A DNA stretch of 64,000 bases from Nocardioides cavernae (GTDB lineage: Bacteria; Actinomycetota; Actinomycetes; Propionibacteriales; Nocardioidaceae), in NCBI RefSeq assembly GCF_013410035.1, contig NZ_JACCBW010000006.1:1-64000 (forward strand), written 5' to 3'. The position numbers were made by a program, and so were the translations under genes. Under the pieces are notes generated by a model that made no database searches, was not told where the DNA came from, and saw only the letters and a list, made by a program, of their open reading frames with translations. Each line of letters starts with the position of its first letter. Position 1 is the stretch's first letter. Below are positions 20,001-27,211 of the stretch, piece after piece.

Positions 20001-21880
20001 CCGCGACCGCCACCGACGAGGCCGGCAACACCTCGGCCGGCACCGACGTGACCTTCACCGTCGACCTCGACACCACCGTCACGATCACCACCCCGGCCAC
20101 CGGCTCCACCACCGCGGACGTCACCCCCACGATCGGTGGCACCGGCGAGAACGGCGCCACGGTCGAGGTCACCGAGAACGGGCTCACGGTCTGCTCGGCC
20201 ACCGTCACCGCGGGGACCTGGAGCTGCACCCCGACGGTGCCGCTCCTGCCCGGGGCGCACACCGTCACGGCCACGGCGACCGACGAGGCCGGCAACAGCG
20301 ACGCCGCCACCACGACGTTCACCGTCGTGCTCGTGGACGACGAGGCGCCGGACGCCCCGGTGATCGTGACCCCGGCCCAGGACGACGTCACCGGCGACGC
20401 GACCCCGCAGTTCAGCGGGACCGCGGAGCCCGGCTCGAGCGTCACCGTGCGTGACGACCAGGGCACCGAGGTCTGCACCACCGACGCCGACCCGGTCACC
20501 GGCAGCTGGTCCTGCACCCCGACCGCCGACCTGCCCGACGGGGAGAACACCTACACCGCGACCGCCACCGACGAGGCCGGCAACGAGTCCGACGAGGACT
20601 CCGTGACGTTCACCGTCGACACCGGCACCGCCGTGACGATCGCCTCCCCCGCCGACGGCTCGACCATCGAGGACACCACCCCGACGTTCACCGGCACCGG
20701 CGAGAACGGCGCCACCGTCGTGGTCACCGACGCCGACGGCGACGAGGTCTGCACCACCACCGTCGGCGCAAGCGGTGCCTGGACCTGCACCCCGGCGGTC
20801 CCGCTCCCGCCCGGCGCGAACGCCTACACGGCCACCGCGACGGACGAGGCGGGCAACGAGGCGGAGGCCACCACGACCTTCACCCTCGCGCCGAGCGGTG
20901 GTGACACGGCGCCGCCGGCGGCACCGGACATCACCGCGCCGGCTGCCGGTGCCACCGTCCAGGACACGACGCCGCAGATCTCCGGCACGGGCGAGCCCGG
21001 CGCCACCGTGACCGTCAGCGAGGGCTCGACCCAGCTGTGCACCGCGGTCGTCGGCGTCGGCGGGCAGTGGTCGTGCTCCTCGACCGTCGTCCTCCAGCCG
21101 GGTGCGCACACCGTCTCGGCCGTGCAGACCGACACCAGCGGCAACACGAGCACCGCGGACACCGTCACCTTCACGGTGGTGGCCGCCCCCGGTGACGCCG
21201 ACGGCGACGGGCTGCCCGACCAGCAGGAGGGCGCCCTCGGCACCAACCCCACCAACCCGGACACCGACGGCGACGGGCTCACCGACGGCCAGGAGGTCAC
21301 CACGACCAAGACGGACCCGTTGAAGCCGGACACCGACGCCGACGGCCTCACCGACGGCGCCGAGGTCAACGTGCACGGCACCGACCCGCTCAACCCCGAC
21401 ACCGACGGCGACCGCATCACCGACGGCCGCGAGGTCACGGGCGTGCGCATCCGCCAGCGCTTCGAGGTCTGCGGCAAGAAGGCCCGCACGGCGATCATCG
21501 TCCGCACCGACCCGCTGTCCAAGGACACGGACAAGGACGGCCTGACCGACGGCGCCGAGGTCCGCGGCACGAAGGTCAAGCAGAAGGTCCGCTCGAAGGG
21601 CAAGACCTTCATGATCGGCAAGACGCGGACGGACCCGACCAAGAAGGACTCCGACCGCGACGGCCTCAAGGACAAGGTCGAGCTGACGGGCAAGGCCAAC
21701 AAGAAGTTCGGCCGCGCCAAGACCGACCCGACGAAGTGCGACACCGACCGCGGCGGCGTCAGTGACGGCGCCGAGGTCAAGGCCGGTGCAAACCCGGCCG
21801 ACTGGCGCTCGGGCCCGCGCAACCCGCGTACCGGCAACGGTCGCTGGGGCTTCGGACCCGACTCGTACGGCATCGGCTGA
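17057..21880 (+). CDS. Secreted Ig-like repeat protein with C-terminal calcium-binding (TSP3-type) cassette
   Basis: A 1,607-residue exported protein. AGGGGGAA precedes the ATG by about 7 nt. The signal peptide ends near residue 40 (PPASA). Residues about 42-353 form a beta-rich domain related to that of the downstream protein at 22070. Residues about 352-1375 contain 11 bacterial Ig-like repeats of about 93 residues (typical pieces: DTTPTFSGTGENGATV, GNWSCTPT, YTATATDEAGN), each with a Cys pair candidate. Residues about 1376-1607 hold DTDGDGLTDG-type thrombospondin type 3-like calcium loops and the CGKKART...KCDTD cassette. There is no LPXTG or C-terminal membrane anchor. The likely role is a surface or matrix adhesin/stalk. 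Near-identical internal DNA repeats predict length variation. Terminator hairpin at 21894-21926. Confidence 0.9.
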   Translation: MHLGTRRPAAAIRRVVAATAALALPMSALTLALAAPPASAAPLPAPFDASARGDLVGLTASLAGASLAGATIGQSLADVSSTRANGNAVGESSNVAASIAGFPVTVDRARAVAPPSTNPDQRSLLGVNLAPVATVGALTGDVEASYPSNPLACVPASGGERVMSDSRTTLAGVTLASLPLLGAAAQVGASSTRTTTKLVANSAIPGDVPGDDMVSRVATTVGDVSLLGGSVVLDVTGDVVVEARSDGTTGQGVVVDQPTVVARIGTTTIPIPLNGQPVNLGAQVGPLVNLTVTGFQPTTSSTGARGVADLQALLRVDLDVLQVIGPPLADVNLALGSMHAEAQAPTNGVECDSATTVDIVTPTAGPTSDSTPTFTGTGEAGSTVVVRDQSGDFVCQATVQSNGSWTCTPGAPLEQGSQPYTATATDPAGNTATDSVTLDIDDVAPGAPAILQPAEGSTTDDPTPTISGTGEAGATVTVTEDGTELCTATVGGGGNWSCSPGTPLDDGPHQVSATQTDAAGNEGPADTQSFTVDTTVPDAPVIVTPAQDEVTDDATPEFSGTAEPGSTVVVTDADGDEVCTDVADATTGAWSCTPTDDLPEGENTYTATATDEGGDTSPGTDVTFTVDLGTTVTIATPADGATTNDTTPEFSGTGENGATVVVTDADGDEVCTTTVGTGGNWSCTPTTELPEGEATYTATATDEAGNTDTASSTFTIDPDGEDTNPPAAPLIQTPAQDEVTNDATPEFSGTAEPGSTVVVTDADGDEVCTDVADATTGAWSCTPTGDLPEGENTYTATATDGAGNTSADTDVTFTVDLDTTVTITTPATGSTVQDTTPTFSGTGENGATVVVTDADGDEVCTTTVGTGGNWSCTPTTELPEGEATYTATATDEAGNTDTAATTFTVEAPDEEAPDAPVIVTPAQDEVTDDPTPEFSGTAEPGSSVVVTDADGDEVCTDVADATTGAWSCTPTDDLPEGENTYTATATDEAGNTSAGTDVTFTVDLDTTVTITTPATGSTTADVTPTIGGTGENGATVEVTENGLTVCSATVTAGTWSCTPTVPLLPGAHTVTATATDEAGNSDAATTTFTVVLVDDEAPDAPVIVTPAQDDVTGDATPQFSGTAEPGSSVTVRDDQGTEVCTTDADPVTGSWSCTPTADLPDGENTYTATATDEAGNESDEDSVTFTVDTGTAVTIASPADGSTIEDTTPTFTGTGENGATVVVTDADGDEVCTTTVGASGAWTCTPAVPLPPGANAYTATATDEAGNEAEATTTFTLAPSGGDTAPPAAPDITAPAAGATVQDTTPQISGTGEPGATVTVSEGSTQLCTAVVGVGGQWSCSSTVVLQPGAHTVSAVQTDTSGNTSTADTVTFTVVAAPGDADGDGLPDQQEGALGTNPTNPDTDGDGLTDGQEVTTTKTDPLKPDTDADGLTDGAEVNVHGTDPLNPDTDGDRITDGREVTGVRIRQRFEVCGKKARTAIIVRTDPLSKDTDKDGLTDGAEVRGTKVKQKVRSKGKTFMIGKTRTDPTKKDSDRDGLKDKVELTGKANKKFGRAKTDPTKCDTDRGGVSDGAEVKAGANPADWRSGPRNPRTGNGRWGFGPDSYGIG
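18691..20930 (+). repeat. Four ~560-bp intragenic tandem repeats
   Basis: Units starting with GGCCCAGGAC-like sequence begin at 18691, 19258, 19819 and 20374, giving periods of 567, 561 and 555 bp. Each encodes two Ig-like domains, one starting with a PAQDEVT-type strand and the next with TTVTI. DNA identity between units is high, including third codon positions, which points to recent duplication or gene conversion. Confidence 0.85.
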
Positions 21881-21893
21881 GCCCTTCCCCTGC

Positions 21894-21926
21894 AGCGCCG
21901 GCGTACCCCCCGGGTACGCCGGCGCT
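21894..21926 (+). terminator. Terminator of secreted repeat protein gene
   Basis: A perfect 15-bp stem (21894-21908 with 21912-21926) and 3-nt loop, 13 nt after the stop codon at 21880. Confidence 0.75.
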
Positions 21927-21951
21927 GGTCACCCACCCGGCGATCAGCACG

Positions 21952-21997
21952 CCGTGGGTAAAGCTTGTGTCACCTTTTGGTGGCTCCGTCGTTGATC
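21952..21997 (+). promoter_or_regulatory. Conserved 46-bp upstream block, copy 2
   Basis: Second copy of the block at 16933-16978, with identical CCGTGGG, GTGTCACCTTTT and GTCGTTGATC segments at identical spacing. It ends 72 bp before the ATG at 22070, nearly the same distance as for copy 1. Confidence 0.65.
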
Positions 21998-22069
21998 AGG
22001 CACATCACTCGTCACCGTCTCGTGCACGTCCCGTGCACCACGAGGCACATCACCACAGGGGGTTCGTCG

Positions 22070-24028
22070 ATGAACACGCACACGAGTCGGCCGTGGGGCC
22101 GGTTCTCCAGGGGGGCGGCCGCAGGCCTCGCCCTCGTCCTGCCGGCCTCGGTGCTCGGCCTCGCCCAGGCGCCGGCGTCCGCCGCGCCCGTCCCGACCAC
22201 CGCCACCGCGTCGACGGCAGCCAGCCTGCTGGCCGTCGACGTCGTCGGCATCACGCTCCCGGCACCGATCGGGGGCATCAGCGCGGCGTCGGTCGACGTC
22301 GCCCCCACGACGGGCTCGCTGTCCGGTGGGTCACCCCGCGTGACGGCAGCAGCGTCCAACCTCGGCGCGGACGCGGTCGGCATCGACCTGTCCGGCCTGC
22401 TGTCGAGCGCCCAGCAGAGCGCGCCGCCGGACAACACCGCGGCGACGACGCAGCAGCTCGGCAGCCTGCCCGCGGCCCCGCTCCTCACCGCGGGGATCTC
22501 CACGTCGACCGCCCACGCGCGCCTCGACGCCGCTGGCAGCTGTCCCGCGCCGGGGGCTCCGCTGAGCAGCTCGCGCACCACCACCACCGACCCGTCCGTG
22601 CTCCAGCTCCCCGGCGTCGGCGCCCTCGTCGAGCTCCCCGGCACCGTGCAGACCCAGCAGTCGGTGAGTCTGGAGAGCACCGGCGGTCCGGACGACGCCC
22701 GCCGGGTCGTCGCCGCGACCTCCAGCGACCTCGCCGACCTGTCGCTGTTCGGCTCCGTGTCGGTCGAGGTCAGCAGCCAGCCGACCCTGACCGCCGCGGC
22801 CTCGGGCCAGCCGGGCGGGGCCACGGTCACCTACAGCCAGCCGGTCGTGACGATCGACGCCCCGGGCGCCCCCGGGTCGCCGTTCGTCCTCGACGGTGCC
22901 AACGACGTGGCCACGTTCGCCCTCCCGGAGAACCCGCTCCTCACCGTCTCGCTCTCCCTCGGCACGCTGACCTCGACGACGTCCCCGGACGGCACCAGCG
23001 CGTCGGGCGAGACGGCACTGCTCGACCTGCGCCTCGGCACGACGCCGCTCGGCCCGCTCGGCGGACTGACGGTCGCCGACGTCGCCGTCGTGCCGCTCTC
23101 GGCCGCGGCCGGCGCCCCGCAGGGTGGCGTCTCCTGCGGCAACGGTCCCGAGACCGGCCCGGTCGCCGGGCCGGACATCACCTCGCCCACCGCGGGCCAG
23201 GTCGTCAGCGACACGACGCCCGCAGTCACCGGCACCGGCCAGCCCGGCGCCACCGTGACCGTCACCGAGGGCGGCACCGTCCTCTGCCGCACGACGGTCA
23301 CCCAGGGCGGCACCTGGTCGTGCTCGCCCACCACGCCGCTCACCGCGGGACCGCACACCGTGACGGCCACGCAGTCGGGCAACGGCAGCGGTGCGGACTC
23401 GGTGACGTTCACCGTCGTCCCCGACCCGAACGACCCCGACGGTGACGGGCTGACCAACGCCGAGGAGACGACGCAGGGCACCGACCCCACCAACCCGGAC
23501 ACCGACGGCGACGGCCTCACCGACGGCGCCGAGGTCAACACCCACGGCACCGACCCCACCGACCCGGACACCGACGGTGACGGCCTCACCGACGGCCAGG
23601 AGGTCAACGGCGTCACGATCAAGCAGCGCTTCGAGGTCTGCGGCAAGAAGGCCCGCACGTCCATCCGGGTCACGACCAACCCGCTCGCCAAGGACACCGA
23701 CAAGGACGGCCTGAGCGACGGCAAGGAGGTCAAGGGCTACAAGATCAAGCAGCGGGTCAAGACGCGCAAGGGCAGCTTCGTCATCGGCCGGACCCGGTCC
23801 AACCCGACGAAGAAGGACACCGACCGCGACGGCCTCAAGGACAAGGTCGAGGTCACCGGCAAGGCCAACAAGCGGTACGGCAAGGCCAAGACCGACCCCA
23901 CGAAGTGCGACACCGACAAGGGTGGCGTGAGCGACGGCGCGGAGGTCCGGGCGAAGGCCAACCCGGCCGACTACCGCTCCGGCCCGCGCAACCCGCGCGG
24001 CCGCACCGGCCGGGCGTCGATCGGATGA
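22070..24028 (+). CDS. Secreted Ig-like / calcium-binding (TSP3-type) protein, paralogue of 17057
   Basis: A 652-residue exported protein. AGGGGG lies about 8 nt before the ATG, and the signal peptide ends near residue 38 (PASA). Residues about 40-360 are a beta-rich domain of the same type as in the protein at 17057, including a CPAPGAPLSSSRTTTT stretch matching CVPASGGERVMSDSRTT, and a SDLADLSLFGSVSVEV strand region. There is one Ig-like domain at about 364-450, then DTDGDGLTDG calcium loops and the Cys cassette (CGKKARTSIRV ... KCDTDKGGVSDGAEV) to the end. In effect this is a single-repeat version of its neighbour. There is no membrane anchor. The two genes share an upstream block and probably regulation. 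Molecular function unknown. Confidence 0.88.
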   Translation: MNTHTSRPWGRFSRGAAAGLALVLPASVLGLAQAPASAAPVPTTATASTAASLLAVDVVGITLPAPIGGISAASVDVAPTTGSLSGGSPRVTAAASNLGADAVGIDLSGLLSSAQQSAPPDNTAATTQQLGSLPAAPLLTAGISTSTAHARLDAAGSCPAPGAPLSSSRTTTTDPSVLQLPGVGALVELPGTVQTQQSVSLESTGGPDDARRVVAATSSDLADLSLFGSVSVEVSSQPTLTAAASGQPGGATVTYSQPVVTIDAPGAPGSPFVLDGANDVATFALPENPLLTVSLSLGTLTSTTSPDGTSASGETALLDLRLGTTPLGPLGGLTVADVAVVPLSAAAGAPQGGVSCGNGPETGPVAGPDITSPTAGQVVSDTTPAVTGTGQPGATVTVTEGGTVLCRTTVTQGGTWSCSPTTPLTAGPHTVTATQSGNGSGADSVTFTVVPDPNDPDGDGLTNAEETTQGTDPTNPDTDGDGLTDGAEVNTHGTDPTDPDTDGDGLTDGQEVNGVTIKQRFEVCGKKARTSIRVTTNPLAKDTDKDGLSDGKEVKGYKIKQRVKTRKGSFVIGRTRSNPTKKDTDRDGLKDKVEVTGKANKRYGKAKTDPTKCDTDKGGVSDGAEVRAKANPADYRSGPRNPRGRTGRASIG

Positions 24029-24111
24029 CCGGCTGATCGCCACCGGCTGATCGGCACCGGCTGATCGGCACCGGCTGATCGGCACCGGCTGATCGTCACC
24101 GGCTGATCGTC
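24028..24111 (+). repeat. Six tandem copies of a 14-bp repeat
   Basis: Consensus ACCGGCTGATCGGC, exactly six head-to-tail units (24028-24041, 24042-24055, 24056-24069, 24070-24083, 24084-24097, 24098-24111) differing only at unit positions 12-13. The first unit begins on the last base of the stop codon of the upstream gene, and the array ends 26 bp before that gene's terminator, so it is transcribed as 3' untranslated sequence. Confidence 0.9.
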
Positions 24112-24137
24112 CGACCTGCCCGCTGAGCCCTCCCCCA

Positions 24138-24179
24138 GGTGCCGGCGTACCGGAGCCCCACGCCCGGTGCGCCGGCACC
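24138..24179 (+). terminator. Terminator of second secreted protein gene
   Basis: A 16-bp stem, 24138-24153 with 24164-24179, containing one G-U pair, with a 10-nt loop. It lies just beyond the 14-bp repeat array. Confidence 0.65.
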
Positions 24180-24193
24180 GTCACGTCCGGGGC

Positions 24194-24199
24194 TACGCT
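24194..24199 (+). promoter_or_regulatory. -10 hexamer, leaderless methyltransferase
   Basis: TACGCT, 6 nt before the GTG at 24206. Confidence 0.5.
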
Positions 24200-24205
24200 C
24201 CCGGC

Positions 24206-25024
24206 GTGGAGGATCACCAGCCGCAGTCGGTCCGCGTCGAGCGCCGACCGGTCTCCGAGCGGGAGTCCCGTCGGGCCAACGGCCCGGACTGGGACCGCTA
24301 CGCCGACGAGTACCAGGCGACCCACGGCGCATTCCTCGGCGACGCCGGGTTCGTGTGGGGCCCCGAGGGCCACACCGAGGACGAGCTGCGCGTGCTGGGC
24401 GACGTCACCGGGCTCGACGTGCTCGAGGTCGGCAGTGGTGCCGGCCAGTGCTCGCGCTGGGTGCGCACGCACGGCGGGCGGGGCATCGGCCTCGACCTCT
24501 CCCACCGCCAGCTGCAGCACTCCCTGCGCCTCGACGCCGAGACCGGGGTCGCCGTGCCGTCGGTCCGCGCGACCGCCACCGCCCTGCCGTTCGCGTCGGG
24601 CAGCTTCGACGTCGTCTTCTGCTCGTTCGGTGCGCTCCAGTTCGTCAGCGAGATCGACACGGCGGTGGCGGAGACGGCCCGGGTGCTGCGCCCGGGCGGT
24701 CGCTTCGCGTTCTCCGTCACCCACCCGACCCGCTGGATGTTCCCCGACGACCCGGGTGAGCCCGGTCTGACGGCGACCCAGTCCTACTGGGACCGCACCC
24801 CCTACGTCGAGGTCGACGACGCGACGGGAGTCGTGTCCTACGTCGAGCACCACCGCACCCTGGGTGACTGGGTGCGGCTGCTCGCCGGGCACCGCTTCCG
24901 TCTCACCGACCTCGTCGAGCCGGAGTGGCCCGCCGACCACGACCGCGTGTGGGGCGGCTGGTCACGCACGCGTGGCGTACTGACGCCGGGCACCGCCATC
25001 TTCGTGGCGCACCTCCCGGACTGA
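24206..25024 (+). CDS. Class I SAM-dependent methyltransferase
   Basis: A 272-residue Rossmann-fold methyltransferase. Motif I is VLEVGSGAGQCSRW (about 72-85), followed by GIGLDLS (motif II acidic residue), a TALPFASGSFDVVFCSFGALQF segment (motif IV) and VLRPGGRFAFSV (motif VI). The N-terminal WDRYADEYQATHGAFLGD helix is typical of a common actinobacterial methyltransferase group of unknown substrate. The GTG at 24206 is selected because TACGCT lies 6 nt upstream; an earlier in-frame ATG would place that -10 inside the gene. The gene overlaps convergently by 63 bp with the end of the transglutaminase-like gene. Confidence 0.88.
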   Translation: MEDHQPQSVRVERRPVSERESRRANGPDWDRYADEYQATHGAFLGDAGFVWGPEGHTEDELRVLGDVTGLDVLEVGSGAGQCSRWVRTHGGRGIGLDLSHRQLQHSLRLDAETGVAVPSVRATATALPFASGSFDVVFCSFGALQFVSEIDTAVAETARVLRPGGRFAFSVTHPTRWMFPDDPGEPGLTATQSYWDRTPYVEVDDATGVVSYVEHHRTLGDWVRLLAGHRFRLTDLVEPEWPADHDRVWGGWSRTRGVLTPGTAIFVAHLPD

Positions 25025-27211
25025 GGCGGGCGAGCGGCGCCGCGCCCAGCCGGCCACCAGCGAGGCGGGGTTGACGCGCGACCACCACCTGCGTCGGCGG
25101 CTCGCCGCCGCGAGCAGCTCGGCGCGCAGCTCCTGGCACGCCTGCCAGTAGTCGTCGGCGTCGTCGTCAGGCCGCCCGGGGGCGAAGACGGCCGCGTCCG
25201 CGCGCCGCGCGAGCTCGGTCCCTGCGCCCAGCAGGCCCGCCTGGGCGACGCGGCTCCAGGACTCCGGCACGGGCGTGCCACGATCACGCGCCGTGTCGAG
25301 CACCTCCTGCCAGCCGTTGACGTAGATCGCGGTCCACGACGACGCGCGTCGGCGCCAGCGACGTCGTACGAGCTTGGCGGGCGCCACGAGCAGGAGCAGG
25401 GCGAGGACCACGACGCCGAGCACGAGCACGGCCCGCAGGACGTCCGCGGCGGCCGCCGGGTCCGTCTCGTCCTCCTCGGTCGGCTCGTCCTGACCACGAC
25501 GCGGAGGACGCTCGTCGGAGTCGGGCGTGCCCAGGCCCCCGCCGTCGTCCGCGCGGTCGAGCAGGTCGGCGACGAACCTCCCGGGGTCGTCGCCGCCGGG
25601 GTCGTCCTGCTCCTCGCGGACGAGCTCGGCGCCGACGTACCTCCGCGGCTCGAGCGTGCGCCACGTGCCGTCGGCCAGCTGCAGCTCGACCCACACCCCG
25701 ACGTCCTGCGCGCGCACGACGCCGCGCGGGCCGGGGACCGCCCCGGTGACGACCCGGCCCGGGACCCCGAGGCGCGAGGCACCGAGTGCCATCAGCGCGG
25801 CGTACTGGAACGGCGTCCCGGTCATCGTGCGCGAGCCGAGCATGTTCGTGCCCAGGTCGTCGGGCCCCTGCAGGGACTCGCCGCTGAACCTGGTCGCCCC
25901 GCGGGTCCGGAGGTAGCGCGCCAGGAGCAGCACACGTCCGAGGGGCGCGACGTCCGCGCGCTCGAAGGGCGCGAGGTGGTCGTCGAGGAACTCCCCCGCG
26001 GGCTGGCGCTGGTCGGCGGCCGCCACGGCTGCCTCGTCGCCCCTCGCGAGGTCGTCGGGGAGCAGCTCGGCGGTGAACGTGTAGTCGTCGCGCGGGTCCA
26101 CCCCTCCGACCACGAGGGCGCTGGACGTGGCGAGGTTGTAGCGGACGTCGTCGAGCTGCGTACGCCCGTCGAACTCCTCGAGGTCGAGGCTGGTGAGCGC
26201 GCCGAGCAGCGGGAGCCAGTCGCCGGTGTAACCGCCCAGCATCTCCACCCGGACCTCGACGGACGTGCCGACGTAGGGCGCGGTCACCTCCTGCCCGATG
26301 CGCTTGAAGGTGCCGTAGCCGTCGCTGCCCGGCGTGACGTCCGCCGGCGCCCAGAGGAAGCCGTCGTAGCTGTCGAGGACGGCGAGCCGCAGCCGGCGGC
26401 CCTCGGGGACGCCGGTCACGCGGAAGAGCGGGCGCCGGGCCGCGCCCTGCTCGGGCAGGACGGAGCCCGCCGCACCCGCGACGAGGTCGCTGTTGCCGTC
26501 GCCGCGCAGCAGCACCCGGTCCGACTCGTCGCGGTCCGGCATCGCGACGCTCGTCGCGGACGAGACCAGGCCCACGATCACCACCGCTGCCGCGGTCCGT
26601 CCTGCGGCGCCGCGGGCCGCGGTGCCGGGCGCCGACTCGCGCCGGGTCCCGCGTGCGGACACCCAGACGACGAGCAGCAGGGCGAAGAGGATCCCCCGCG
26701 GGACCAGGTAGGCCGGGACCAGGACCCCGAGCGGGATCGCTCCGGCCATCGTGAGCACGAGGGGCACCGCCGGAGCGACAGGACTGCGTGTCCCGAGTGC
26801 GAGCCACGCCGCGAAGCCCACGCCGAAGTAGCCGAGGACGAACGGCACGAGCATCACCTGACCGGCCGTGTCGACGGGTGGGGCGGTGCTCACCAGCACG
26901 GACGGCGCACGCGTCAGGTCGCCCATCACCTCGGCCATCGTGTCGAGCGTGGGGACGACGTAGGGCCCGGGGCGGCCCAGCGCGAAGATCGCGGCCAGCG
27001 GGGCGAACGCGACGACCGCACCGAGCGCGTACCACCAGACGCCCTCGTCGAGGTGCCGCGTCATCAGCGCGAGCACGACGAGTCCCACCCCGGGGACCAG
27101 GCCGACGACGAGATAGCTCCGGTCGGCGAACGTGTCGTCGAGCACGGAGAGCGCGATCGCGACCAGCAGCAGCACGGCCGAGACGTCGAGGGCCGTCCCG
27201 CGGCGGGTCAT
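24962..27211 (-). CDS. TgpA-like transglutaminase-domain membrane protein
   Basis: A 749-residue membrane protein: an N-terminal block of about six helices (about 8-220), a long extracytoplasmic region with the transglutaminase-like core (about 440-530), one more membrane helix near 590 and a cytoplasmic basic tail. It is the third gene of moxR-DUF58-tgpA: its ATG overlaps the DUF58 stop as ATGA, implying translational coupling. The position expected for the catalytic Cys falls in GTPFQYAALMALG (Pro467 by my alignment), and the expected His segment reads DVGVWVEL. The domain therefore looks non-catalytic, as I believe is common in actinobacterial members. Such operons are linked to envelope maintenance and stress. 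The C-terminus overlaps the convergent methyltransferase. Confidence 0.85.
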   Translation of the reverse strand: MTRRGTALDVSAVLLLVAIALSVLDDTFADRSYLVVGLVPGVGLVVLALMTRHLDEGVWWYALGAVVAFAPLAAIFALGRPGPYVVPTLDTMAEVMGDLTRAPSVLVSTAPPVDTAGQVMLVPFVLGYFGVGFAAWLALGTRSPVAPAVPLVLTMAGAIPLGVLVPAYLVPRGILFALLLVVWVSARGTRRESAPGTAARGAAGRTAAAVVIVGLVSSATSVAMPDRDESDRVLLRGDGNSDLVAGAAGSVLPEQGAARRPLFRVTGVPEGRRLRLAVLDSYDGFLWAPADVTPGSDGYGTFKRIGQEVTAPYVGTSVEVRVEMLGGYTGDWLPLLGALTSLDLEEFDGRTQLDDVRYNLATSSALVVGGVDPRDDYTFTAELLPDDLARGDEAAVAAADQRQPAGEFLDDHLAPFERADVAPLGRVLLLARYLRTRGATRFSGESLQGPDDLGTNMLGSRTMTGTPFQYAALMALGASRLGVPGRVVTGAVPGPRGVVRAQDVGVWVELQLADGTWRTLEPRRYVGAELVREEQDDPGGDDPGRFVADLLDRADDGGGLGTPDSDERPPRRGQDEPTEEDETDPAAAADVLRAVLVLGVVVLALLLLVAPAKLVRRRWRRRASSWTAIYVNGWQEVLDTARDRGTPVPESWSRVAQAGLLGAGTELARRADAAVFAPGRPDDDADDYWQACQELRAELLAAASRRRRWWSRVNPASLVAGWARRRSPASVREVRHEDGGARRQYATRA

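Noticed and set aside
17063..21376. 1,437-codon open frame on the minus strand
   Set aside because: Mirror frame of the Ig-repeat gene; low-complexity repeats of GGRGVGV type and no start signal.
24028..24111. CRISPR array
   Set aside because: Repeats are contiguous without spacers, unit of 14 bp, no cas genes.
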